This document shows positions 11,566 to 27,500 of a stretch of DNA of 64,000 nt, piece by piece. Location of the stretch: the NCBI GenBank assembly GCA_964019415.1, contig OZ025888.1, positions 1,637,383 to 1,701,382 on the forward strand, written 5' to 3'. The stretch's first letter is position 1, and each line of letters opens with the position of its first letter. The stretch comes from Ianthella basta (taxonomy: Eukaryota; Porifera; Demospongiae; Verongiida; Ianthellidae). Position numbers and translations under genes: made by a program. A model generated the notes under the pieces. It was not told the DNA's origin and ran no database searches. It worked only from the letters and a program-made list of their open reading frames with translations.

Positions 11566-14500
11566 CATTCTCATGTGACACCATGTCAAGTTGCTTGCTG
11601 TAACTGTCCTAACTGTGGGAACATAGCCTGCATCAAACCCATGACCTACTCTCTATTGCCCAGCACCTTTTGTACATACTGTAGACATAATATACTGTAT
11701 GCAGATATAACCTATGCAAAAGTTCACCTGCATGGACATACACATACGCAGAGAGATGCATTGATGTATGCAGATGCACATGTCAAACACAAATGACTCA
11801 AACAGTGTTGAATACCTAACAAACCTGGACAACAAATTGTGGAGTCAGGGATGACTGAAACATCCCACAACTCACTGTACTGCTTGTACTAAAAAAGACA
11901 GTACATGGGCGATGGGTTGGGCTGTGGACTGCACTACAAACATGACATCAACACATTTTCATATCAAGATTAATTAGGCATAATATTGTTTGTACTATAA
12001 CAAAGGGTGGGTTAGACACTCTGATAAGAATTGAGGTAATCAATGTTAACGGAGTGCTGAGTGGTCAGAGGTGGCACTAATGAACCTGTAAGTATACATT
12101 TGTCACAGGATATGGTACATTAGTGGATGCAGTACATGGACGACATACGTAGTTATGTACGTATGCTTAGCATACAGACATACAGAATACGGTTAGTGTC
12201 TGCCTATTTAGGGTGCAGTAACATTTCTTTTCTATAGAAGATTAGTAACCAAAGGGACACACATGCATAAAGGCTTCTTAAATAAGTATTACACAACCAG
12301 AGACCTTTTTATGGATTTCAAGACCACTAGAAAGTCATTAGGCAATGCTCAGGAATACTAGAGTTATTTCAACGAATCTATGAGAACAATAGAATGATAG
12401 TAACATTGTGTATATATGTATGTCTCTTTGTTGTATAATTATATAATAAATTTTTATCGAAGGTCATTTCATCTGATTCAATAGGATAAAACACATCTAG
12501 TAAATAGCATTGGCAAGAGGAAAGCGATGGAGCCACAGTTGCAAATTGAACATTGGCATGCGTGCACACATGCAGACATTCAGAAACACAGAACACACCA
12601 AATGCTTAAACAGTATATAGTAGATGTAAACACCAAAAGCTAATCTACATGCAGTAGACAATCCAGCTTGCAATCACATGCATGCATTCAACACATGCAC
12701 GCTGGAGCACAAGATAATTATGCATAATAATTATTGATACTATATATAGTCAGGCGTTTGTATGCACATTCAGAGACAGACACACTGACGGAAACACACA
12801 AAGCACAGGCATGCAACAATGGGACAGCTGATACATCTACACAGTTCACACATAACTGTGTGCACTAAAGTAGACAGAATGTGGGCAATTGGTTGGGCTG
12901 TGGGCAGGTGACAACAAATTGTATGAACAGTTGAACTCCTGATCATGGTTCATGTTTATACTATGACAACAGTTGGGGACAGACACAAGTCTGGTAAACA
13001 TGTTGATGGAATTTGAGGCTAACTGACCATCTGGACTGCTGCAGCTGCAGCTGAGTATGAAGTGCTACAGTGCACTCAAAGGAACATCATGTCTCAGTGA
13101 ATGCATGCCGTTGAATTGCCACTTTCACCAAGTTGTAACACTAAACCATTGCAATGTTAACTGTGTAGCCTCACATGTCTGCAGTCCCTCCCAGTCTCTA
13201 GAAGGCTCTGTTATGTATATGCACAGTGCTGCACAAACAGAGTTATGTTACAGGAATGCATATTCTACACCTGTCGTGGAATTGAGGCTATACTCTTACA
13301 CAGTATTGCTGTAAACCGACAAACATCACACTTGCTCTTGCTCTGCTTAACAGTGTGTCCGAGTGATCCAGAGCCACTGTGCACCAGAGGATCTCTTTTA
13401 GACACTGAGCCCTCACTATCATGATGTCCTAATATACGCGACATGTTACCTGACACACATTGACTAATGGAATGCTATCAGATCCCTACACAGGCAGGCT
13501 GGCACATATGGCTACCCAACTGCAGTGGACAGAAGACAAGTATGAAATAATGTGTATAGACGTCTATACAGTACTATACAGTGGTCTAGCAGTGGCAGGA
13601 GGACAGGCCGTTTAGCTCCCATTTTGCAGTTTTAGTTATACATGGAAACACACCTAAAGTCACGCAACAGTATAACACTACATTTGCACATAATTATGTG
13701 TATTATGTAGGTATATATTCATACACACAAATATATAGCATGATTGCACAGTCATTTGCAATTATGCACATGCATGTACAATGTCACATCCATACAATGC
13801 ACTCACAACTGTTTGCACAAGAAGTGATGGTATGTGGGCAATGGGTTGGGCTACAGAACATGACTTCAACAAATGACAAGCCAGCAAGTCATGCAAGTCG
13901 TCTGGTGGCAATGTGGAATGCTGAGTGGTCAGAAGGTGTTCTATACTATAGTGAACCTTAGGAGTGCAAAATGATCGGTCAGAGTATATTTAGATTCATA
14001 ATCATAACTGTATGCATTAAGATACATTGTGCTATGGCAAGGACAATCTAATCAATGTGTGCCTTACAAAGCATTTCCTATCCATATATAGAAAGATCCC
14101 CCTGTTAATACACACAATTTGAGCAAGATATAATTCGTTTCTTACAACATGCTATTGTAGTTGGCATGCCATGACAGTACAAAATAGAGAATTATGACTG
14201 TATTGATAGGAACTACTACAGTGAATTGTAATGTGAATATCTGTACCTTATGGTACCCTACAATTCAGCTGCAGGGAAATCTCAATCTTACATGCACATA
14301 TACACATATGACTCAGTGCCAGATTGAGACGGCAAACACTAGCTGCTAAAAACGCACTTCCCACCACTGTAATTGAATGGTGATGCTTACTGCTGAATGG
14401 TCTGATTTCACAGGTTTGACACTGTGTACTCAGTAACAGACAATGCATTGTTCTGTATAGTAATTATACTCTAAATTTAAGGAACGTGTACTGTAGAAAC

Positions 14501-15627
14501 TGTAGCTATTTCAAGTGGTCTCACGCAGGCTCAGTGATCATACAACAGGAGGAGGTTTAATCCTAAAGGCAAATAGTCCCCATACCACAGTGATAAGCAT
14601 AAATATCAGCTGAATTCTCTTTTGTTTGAGGAGGAAAGTGTATATCATTCTGGCCACATACTGTAGACTAGCATCATGCTAACAAAGAGATGTGGAGTGA
14701 AAACTAGATGTTGGGGATGTCCATAAACAAGGTGCTATTGGCAGAAGAGCAGCCTTTAAGTTAATACACTTTCCTACAGATTAAAGCATTGCATCAAAGC
14801 TTCACCTATTGCTTGCAATGTTTACACAAGTATCTTAAGTTTCAGACTATGCTGTACTGTACATGGAAGCCTGTAACGATACAGTATCTATGAATCACAA
14901 TGCCTGCCTCCACAAGTGGCAGACAATGCCTTCAGTTACTACATGGAAGACTGAGGTACCGATTGTCACTTATATAGCTCTACATGGTGATAAATATAGA
15001 TGGTCTTTAAGAATGCATAAAATTATTGTCTTTTAGCTCTTCAAAGTATGCCACACATACCTCTACTGGGTGGTATGCGTATTCTTTATTACCTCATCCT
15101 ATGGTGAGTAGCTTGCAGTGGCCAGGCACTGCACATGCTATGAATATACATGATCATATAGTAACAATATAATAATAAATTCATTAAAAAACAATAAGAT
15201 AATCAAAGATCAGAACTTTGAGCATACACCAATCAATGTGACTGCATGCATATGCATGATTATATAATACTGAAGGGGTGGCTTACATCATAAAATGTGA
15301 ATAAATCATGTACACATTACAGTTACAGATCTAGATTTTGAACAAGTTGGGAAATTGACACTCTGAAGTTGGTGCAAATACGATCTCCATCTGGACACCT
15401 ATGGGGCAGTTTTGGGCAGGCCCAATTGCAAGTGACTTAAATGGTGGCACATGCAGGGGTAATTTGTACAGATATCTATGCTCATTGAGTGGGGTCCTGC
15501 TTTCATGGCTTCCTTTGTAATGAGAATCCACAGCAATTCTATGCATGAAAGGAAAGGGCATGGTGGATTCTGGCACCTTGTCACTTCCACTTGAATGGCT
15601 TTAAAAACTGAAAATACATAATTACTA

Positions 15628-15662
15628 GCGGAGAGACCTGCCCTTTGGGCAGGTCTCTCCGC
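15628..15662. repeat. Perfect 16-bp hairpin with 3-base loop
   Basis: gcggagagacctgccc at 15628-15643 and its exact reverse complement at 15647-15662 flank ttt. Outside a repeat this could be a palindromic insertion scar; no adjoining gene suggests a terminator role. Confidence 0.85.
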
Positions 15663-15983
15663 GTGCTTGGCGTATGCCAGCTGGTCGGACACTGGCTGGT
15701 AATGCCATTGCTACTCAGGCCCCAGCTGGTAATGCACTGGCTGGTCATGCATGTTCTGGCAAAGGATAGACCAGGCTGGCCTGTTGATGTCAGTGTGACT
15801 GACCTAGCTACCATGTGTGCATGCAAATTTACATTGAAGATCACCGTAGTCAAACAATGGATAGTTGTAAGAAGCTGATGGTTTCTGTGTGTGAGACAAC
15901 CCCCTTTCCTTTTTCTCAGCTTCGGCATCGCGCTAGCTTAGGTGCAATCCTCGCACCTGCGCGAACGCCTAGGATACGGCATA

Positions 15984-16274
15984 CTTTCTTCCAAGATCCA
16001 AGATGGCCGACGGTCAGTTCATCCTGGGTTATCGCCGCGCGCTCCTTGGTAGTAGCTTATGTTAGCACGTATACCACCTTATATTGATGTGAGGCACAGC
16101 GTGCGACAGCTGGGAATGTTTGGGCACGTTTCGTCGACGTTCGCGAACAACGGTTGGGGTTCTTCTTTTGTATTGGCAGCATAGGAGCGTGCGCGGAAAA
16201 CCGTATATTTTCTCCGTAAATCCAATATGGCGGACGTTCGTTTGGAGGTTTTTCGCCGCGCGCTCCTCGGCAGG
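15984..16274. repeat. GC-rich island with a roughly 224-bp tandem duplication
   Basis: 15984-16050 and 16206-16274 align: both have ttcttcc/tctccg, then ccaa(g/t)atggc(c/g)gac, then cgccgcgcgctcct(t/c)gg. CG dinucleotides are frequent from 15900 to 16390, unlike the flanks. It could be a CpG-rich promoter of an unseen transcript or a repeat. Overlapping open frames on both strands (to 101 codons, 16079-16384 minus) are not recognisable. Confidence 0.55.
15998..16235 (+). promoter_or_regulatory. Two YY1-like motifs
   Basis: ccaagatggccgac (15998-16011) and ccaatatggcggac (16222-16235) match the animal YY1 core AANATGGC. They sit in the two halves of the 224-bp duplication. Whether any transcript starts here cannot be seen. 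Confidence 0.3.
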
Positions 16275-16399
16275 GGCTTCTTCGTGCACGTCGCCCCTCT
16301 TAGATCGAGACCGGGTATGGCGTCCGTAATCTGGGAAAGTTTGGTGTCAATGCGCCGTTGCTCGCGGGAGCACTTCGCGGACAACCTTTCTGCTCAATC

Positions 16400-20083
<3,684 letters not shown>

Positions 20084-21527
20084 TTACAATGCATCCATCT
20101 TGATAGTTGCCTTCTGCGCTCTCTTCCTCTTGACCAGAATGACAGCTCCCACCAGCACAGCTACCCCAATAACAACGAGTATTACTACCCCAGTCACTGA
20201 CAGAGCAGCTGTAAGCACTGTTGAACCTATGTATGTACCAAGGAGCATGTATGCACATGAAGTGTGGAGTAAAGAGGATTACAAGTTTGATTGCAAACAC
20301 TGTAGTAAGTCATGGACAATTTTGAAGTGTGTTTATGGCAATAATGTTTCTGAGAACATGCATGCAGAAACAGTTTAGGCATAAGAGGATGGATAAGGAT
20401 ATAAAATGTATGCTACAATAGTTCTTTCCTACAGTCTTGTCAATGCACATGCATACAATACTGTACCTTCCTCAGCCTCAGGTGATTCCACAGTGACACG
20501 GACAGCCTCACTAAATGCACCCTGGTAGTTGTCTGCATTCACCCCGGCGCACTACACAAAGGAGGAATTGCGTATACAGCATAAAGTCAGAGTTGAACAA
20601 TGTAGAAACTGGAAAGAAGAACTATAATTATAAGCTATCGTTGTAAAGAAACTTCACTTCCTTCCATTTGCTTCTCAAAATGAATTCTGTATTATATCCT
20701 ATAAACTGTAATCATCCCTTATGCTGCAACCACTTTAAATTATCAGTTGGCATCATTATAGAGTGGAAACAAAGAAGACTAACATGCATGACCGACCAAT
20801 ACTTAACGTAATTTTACACTTTGCGGATAAGTTTTAGGACAACGTTGAAAATGAGCATTAACCACATTATTGAGTTGATGAAACAATCCCCATCACAGCA
20901 GCACAGAGGTGACAAAGAATCTTTGCTGGCTGTGTTCTTGTCTCATACTCTCACTCAACCTCCTAGCAACTGACGAAATATTTATATACAATTCCTGCCT
21001 GAGATGAATATTATTAGAGTCCATTGACAGATATTGGTGAAGCATCATCGATATCCTTCATGACACTTGAATATGCGGTCTTGCCTGACAAATTAGAATG
21101 ACAATTCATCTGACGGGATGCAGTGGTTTGAATGGAAGTGGTGAAGAGGATCATACAAAAGTGATTTATACACCTCTTCCTCGCTGACTGTGTACCAATA
21201 CTATAGAATTCTTCTTGACATCAAATTTTGCATTATAATTATAATGTTAAAGTATGTAGGAGGAAATTAACTACACATACACGCAGGCAGACCTGCATGG
21301 AATTAACAGTTACTGTGACAGTACCTGCACTTCGTATTCCCCTGCTTCAGCAGGGACATCAGCTGTCTCAGATGGCTTCATCCTGACCTGTGAGGTGAGC
21401 CCAGTGATGACAGATGTGTAGTTACACACATACTCAACTACAACATCCTGAGGTCCAAGGTTACTAATGGTGAACCCATCAATAACACTTCCCGCAGTGA
21501 CACTGGGAGGAGGTGGTGGGTTAGGAG
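20084..21527 (-). other. Gene A2 exons 26-28: membrane-proximal domain, TM helix, tail
   Basis: Exons 21527-21325, 20551-20467, 20226-20084. The membrane-proximal region contains GFTISNLGPQDVVVEY, then CAGVNADNYQGAFSEAV, an FN3-like ending. The last exon encodes LSVTGVVILVVIGVAVLVGA as TM, then KRKRAQKATIKMDAL and TAA. Genes A3 and A4 share the TM pattern, and A4 has a comparable tail ending (MEEL). Confidence 0.85.
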
Positions 21528-24500
21528 CTGGATCAGAGTTAAAGGAAAGGGCAAAGGATATCAAGCTTATTTGAATACAGCTAAACATCAAACTTCATGT
21601 TTTTCACTAGTTCTTACCTGCAATAGCTGTGACAAAGGGTAGAGTTTCACTCTGTAAGGCTCCATTCAGGTCTCGCAGGCAGTACCTGTGGTATGCCACC
21701 ACCCTCAGAACACACTGTGAGGGAGCAGGGAGGCTAGTGAGAGTGTAGGTGAGTCCTTCAATGTTCTCAGCCACCAGGTTGTAGCTGCTCTCACTACCAC
21801 ACTGGTTGTAGAGGGCATATCTTATATCAGCCAACAGTGGGTCGTCAGTCTGAGCAGCTTGCCAGGTGATAGTGGTTGATCCTGGTAGGATCACAGGGGT
21901 GGTTTGTACTTGAGGGCCAGTGTGTGGGCACCCTGTAGTGGGGGGGTGGGGTGCAGAAAGAGGTGACAGAAATTACCACATGGTTAGGCACACATGGTTT
22001 GAGTTGAAGGAAAAGCCAGGGTTGCCATACAAGGCACGGGCAGCTAATAAACATCATCAGTTGTGCCCTCACTTCAGCTGGAGTCCGACCCCTTTTATGC
22101 TTTGATCTGGAAATGAGTAGCGTCTGCCTTATATACCAACAATGGCAGACCTGACAGGGCCACCCTAAATACAGTAGTACCCTTAAAATGTGGGTGGCTG
22201 CTCACTTGGGACTTCACTTGCACATACACTTTTGCTGCTACCCACGTGTCTCTAACCAGCTCTGATCCCAGGGCTATCACTGCTGAGGCTGAGTACAGGA
22301 AGCTTTCCACATAGGTGGCAACACTGCTCACCCCAATAGCCACGGAAACTTCAGGCCCAATTGGCCTAAACAGACTACAGCTACTTCAAGACATCGGCCA
22401 AAGATTGAGACAAAAGTCAGGCAACTTGGCTTCCACTTTCCCACTTGTTCGACACATTTCCATTGTGGTTCAGCAGCTAGGAGAGCACAATCTCAGTCCT
22501 TGGCACCCTCAGGAGCCTGCCACATCTCCTTCCCCTTTAGACTAGGCTATGACCATGATTGTCTTATTGCTTTAATGTACTGAATAGGATACATGTGGAT
22601 TATTGTATTTATGTTATGCAAAAAAACAAAAATGTTACATAATATGTATAGAAGTATAAAGCATAGAAGGGTGGGTGATATGCCAAATAGCGAGTTGAGA
22701 CCGAGGGCATATAGATATCATCCAATTAATATATAATTAGCTAACTCACTCTGAAGAGTTGTGAAGGTGAAGCTGACAGATTCCTGTGCACACAGTGTGC
22801 TGTCAGTGAAGGCAGTGATGGTCACTGTGTACTCAGTCACTGCCTCCAGACCAGAAAGGATAGCATGTGTGTCTGTTGTATCTCCCACAGCAGATGTCCC
22901 ATTCTGCCAGTCAATGCGGTACATGAAGGACCACTGGTCTGGGGTTGATGGTGGATCCCACAGCAGGTCCACATTGGGAGGGACAAGGCTTGACACTATG
23001 ATATTCTCCGGAGGACCTGGACAATCTATGGCACAGCAGAGGGTCGAATGCACAATTCATGTACTAACAGATTTTAAATTTATTCCGTTACTTAATTTCA
23101 TGCCTTTTTTAATTATCATAACAATAATCATGATAGCAAAGGTGAAAAAGCTCAGTGGACAATCTAACTCACCAACACATGGCAGTGATGGATCTGATTC
23201 ATCAACTCTCCCAGTACCATCAGTGATTTTCCCAGTGCTATCTATGCAATGACACACCCTGACCACACCCCCAGGTGAGGAGCTCATTGCTGGACAAGGT
23301 TGACAGGCATCTGGAGTTCCTCCAACATACTCATTGACTGGACACACTGTACATTGCAAAAAGGAAGCCTTTTTAGATGTGTGCCAGGTGGACAAAGTGA
23401 GCCCAATGCAAATACAAGAACAAACAATACGTATATTATGAAGAAGGGGGCACTGAGCAATAGGTATGAACTTCATTATGCATGGTGTAGGTAGCAGAGG
23501 TGCGACTGTATTTAACATGTTCAGACCCACTCCTTCACCTGTTGTAAAATAGTCGGTTGTGTCAACATTAGGACCCTCCACATGCAGCAAGCAGTGGTCA
23601 CTGTACACCACCACCCTCAACACACACTGGGTCAGGGTGGGCAGGGTAGTGATGTTGTAAGAAAGTCCCTGGATGTCATCATCAATCAGTTGGAAGGTGG
23701 TTTCTGCTCCACACTGACTGTACAGTGCATATCTGATCCCTGTCACTAGAGGGTCACTGGAGCCAGCAGCTGTCCAGCTCACTCTGACAACACCAGGCTG
23801 CACTGTAGGAGGACCACTGAACATTGGTGGAGGGCTGGGACATCCTGTAATAATGAGTATAATATAGCATGCATAGTAATACAGGAGATCAACAGTCATA
23901 GTATTATACTAGACAATTCACTACTGATACAAGAAATGAAATGAATAAAATAGCTTACTGTTTATTACAATTAAGTAAGAGCTCAGGGCAGCTAACTGAT
24001 TTGGCTCTCTGTCAACGATTAACTACTAATCTCATGCCCTTACTCTGAGATGTAGTGAAGGTGAAGATATTGGTCGTCTGCTGTGCACACAGTGTGCTGT
24101 CAGTGAAGGCAGTGATGGTCACTGCATACTCAGTCACTGCTTCCAGTCCAGACAGTGTCCCACTCATGTCTGTTGTGTCTCCCACAGCAGATGACCCATT
24201 CTGCCAGTCAACATTGTATATGAAGTACCACTTGTCTGCAGTTGATGGTCGGTCCCACAACAACTCCACATTGGGAGGGACTAGGTTAACCACTCTGATG
24301 TTCTCTGGAGTGCCTGGACAATCTACAGTTCGATAGAAAAGTTAAATAAACCTTAGTACATGCTTGCATTTGAAAAAGTAATGCATTTGAAAAGGTAATG
24401 CATGTACAATTATTATTCAAAAAACAACAGTAAAGACTCAATACATTCACATTGACTCACCCACACACGGCAGTGATGGATCATTTTCATCAACCCTTCC

Positions 24501-27500
24501 TGTACCATCTATACAAGGACACTCCCTAATCAACCCCCCTGATGAATAGCTCTTTGCAGGACAAAGCTGACAAGTCTCTGGAACTCCCCCAACATATTCA
24601 TTGGCTGGACACACTGTATGACACAAACAAACAGAGATATTATAAGTATAGAACACAGTAAAGAGTAAGTGTGGGTTGCTACATATGTACTGTAGTATAC
24701 AGTATGAAACTATGGGCACTAAAGTGAGGATGAATTCATGTCTGTTTTCTGCATGAAATACATTCAAGATTGAGTGCATGGGATGACAGATCTTCATGCT
24801 TATTGCTCACCTGTTGTGAAGGGGTATGTGGTGTCTACAAGTGGGCCATTCTCATCCAGAAAGCAATGGTCACTGTACACCACTACCCTCAACACACACT
24901 GGGTCAGGGTGGGTAGGGTAGTGACATTATAAGACAGCCCCTGGATATTGTTATCAATCTGTTGGAAGGTGGTCTCTTCTCCACACTGACTGCAGAGTGC
25001 ATATCTGATCCCTGTCACTAGAGGGTCACTGGAGCCAGCAGCTGTCCAGCTCACCCTGACTTGACTGGGCAGCACCGTAGGTGGTCCATAGAACACTGGT
25101 GGAGGGCTGGGGCATCCTGCAGATTAGGACAATAAGATGCGTGTTTGTACAATGTCATGTTCAAAACTGATTAAATTTATGACCCTTTGTGCTATTGGAC
25201 TGATGGTGGCCATGGAAAACAAAAATAGTGCATTTTGAGAAAGGGCATGCACAGAGTACGCAGACTGCATGATGATTGATTGACACTTACGATATGAATA
25301 ATTTGTTAGGTTATAGTAGGACATTATATACAGAGAGTCACTGCATGGTAGTGTGTAGTGTATCTATTAGAAGCTGACAGTGGAATATATAGAAATTCAT
25401 GATGATTTTGCATGCATGCGACATTTATCAGTCATGGACATTTAGAAATCAATTTATTTACAGCTGCAGGAACATAAACTACATTCAAGCTCACAACAGG
25501 TGTTGATTCTATGTGGTCCAGCATCCTGCAGTATTCATAACATCACTGAATATATATATAACTGTCCTTTATTCAATGGGGTAAAATCAGTACAATTGTT
25601 CACATCCACGATTAGAAACGAGTGAGATCTGACAGCATCATAGTGAAATTATAGCAAGATAATACATAATTATACACATCTGGGGAGATTTTGCAGCCAC
25701 AAATCCCAGAGATAGTCTTAATATTTTGATAGGGGATGAGGTAACAGCTCATAGGTGATCATGACAATAGGTATACGTAGCACAGAAGAATCCCTACAAA
25801 TTATCCATGAACGAAGTGGTAACTCATCAAACAGCTATCGACTGCCACGAGAATGATAGGAAATGTTTGATGTTGTCAGCCCAATAGTATGTTTGATCAA
25901 AATTCATAGATGATTATAGGAATTAGACAGAATATTCGGAATTCACAGTGATTTGTATGCTTAAATATGAGTCAACACTAGCTCACTCTGTGTAGTGCTG
26001 AAGGTGAAGTCAATAGACTGCTTTGGACACAGTGTGCTGTCAGTGAAGGCTTTGATGGTGACCGTATACTGAGTCATTGCCTCCAGGCCATACAGGGTAG
26101 CATGTGTGTCTCTTGTGGTTGCAGTAATGCTTTTATACCATACAACACGGTACTTGAAGGACCACACATGTGGAGTTGATGGTGGGTTCCAGGCGAGGTA
26201 CACATTTGGGGGCTGACGACTTGACAGCCAAGGGTGCAGAGGAGGTCCAGGACAGACTGTGTTAAGAGTGGAAGAGGGCAGGGCAAAGTGTTAAAAAGAA
26301 ATGCTTGGACATGCATTTTGCTTGACATATAAGTCCAGAGAGTGTTGGCTGACAGAAACACTTCGTAGAGAACTAAAGACACATAGAGTACATAATCTTC
26401 CATAGCTGAGATTGCAAGATAAGTATTCGTGTATGAGCTTGTGCAGTGCATATAATTGCTGTGTGCAGTGGTTGACTGTGAATTATTATGAGTGCATTAA
26501 CAGCAGAAGTGGAGTCCAATATTGTCTTACTACTAGACGCTATCACTACGGAACATAAAGAGTCTGGTCCATCGAACTCTACTTCTGCTGCTCACGTCAT
26601 TCACAATCATGTATGAGTCATGTCGCATTTGCATGCTATCACAGCTTCCCGATAACTCACCCACACATGGCAGTGATGGATCTGATTCATTGACCCTCCC
26701 AGTACCAGCAAAGCAAGGACACACCCTGACCACACCTCCAGGCGAGGAGCTATTTGCTGGACAAGGTTGACATGCCTCTGGAGTTTCTCCCACATACTCA
26801 TTGATTGGACACACTGGACATAGATAACACAGAGGGACAGTGGGTTGAGTTAGAATAAGGTCAAACATTGAATTCAAGCATGTATAATATGGGATATGCT
26901 GAATGTGAATCACTGTGTGCACATTAATGGCCCCAGTAGTCATGTAGGTTGATGAATGAAAGGGCCACACTCAAATATTCAAAACACTTAATTGCTGATT
27001 CAGAAAGTTCTAAGTGTCACTTGTGGTAATTTTTCCTGGATGCCTCAATGCATGCTATCATTGGGAGGGTTCCAATGAAGACTAAACATTCCTGCCCGTG
27101 CATACTTTGTTGGGCAACCTTGGTAATAGTACTGTCTCTCTAAGATGAGAGGGTTGGCATTTAAAAATGTTCGCTCTTCACATTCCTAGCTTCCATGAGT
27201 TTGGTATGCAGTGATGTTCATCTAAACTAGCTACCACTTGCATGGGCTTTGAATTTTAGACAATTTATTGGGAGGACATTAATTTCATTGGGACATGTAA
27301 TCATGTGTATGTTGTTTCTCAATATGAAATAATGGCAAAAATTAAACAGTAGTGAAATACAGCATTAGTGGATAGGGAACAATAAAATTAATGGATCAGT
27401 TTATTATGTATTACTCACCTGGTGTGAAGGGGACTGTTGTGTTTGTATTAGTACCATTCACATCCATCAAGCAGTGGTCACTGTACACCACTACCCTCAA

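Noticed and set aside
16079-16384. 101-codon minus-strand frame rich in Arg and Lys
   Set aside because: Overlaps frames on both strands in a duplicated CG-rich island; the duplication does not preserve the frame.
20084-20226. Receptor tyrosine kinase, suggested by the Eph-like Cys-rich/FN3 ectodomain
   Set aside because: The last exon ends 15 residues after the membrane with a stop; no kinase exon lies downstream before the array repeats.
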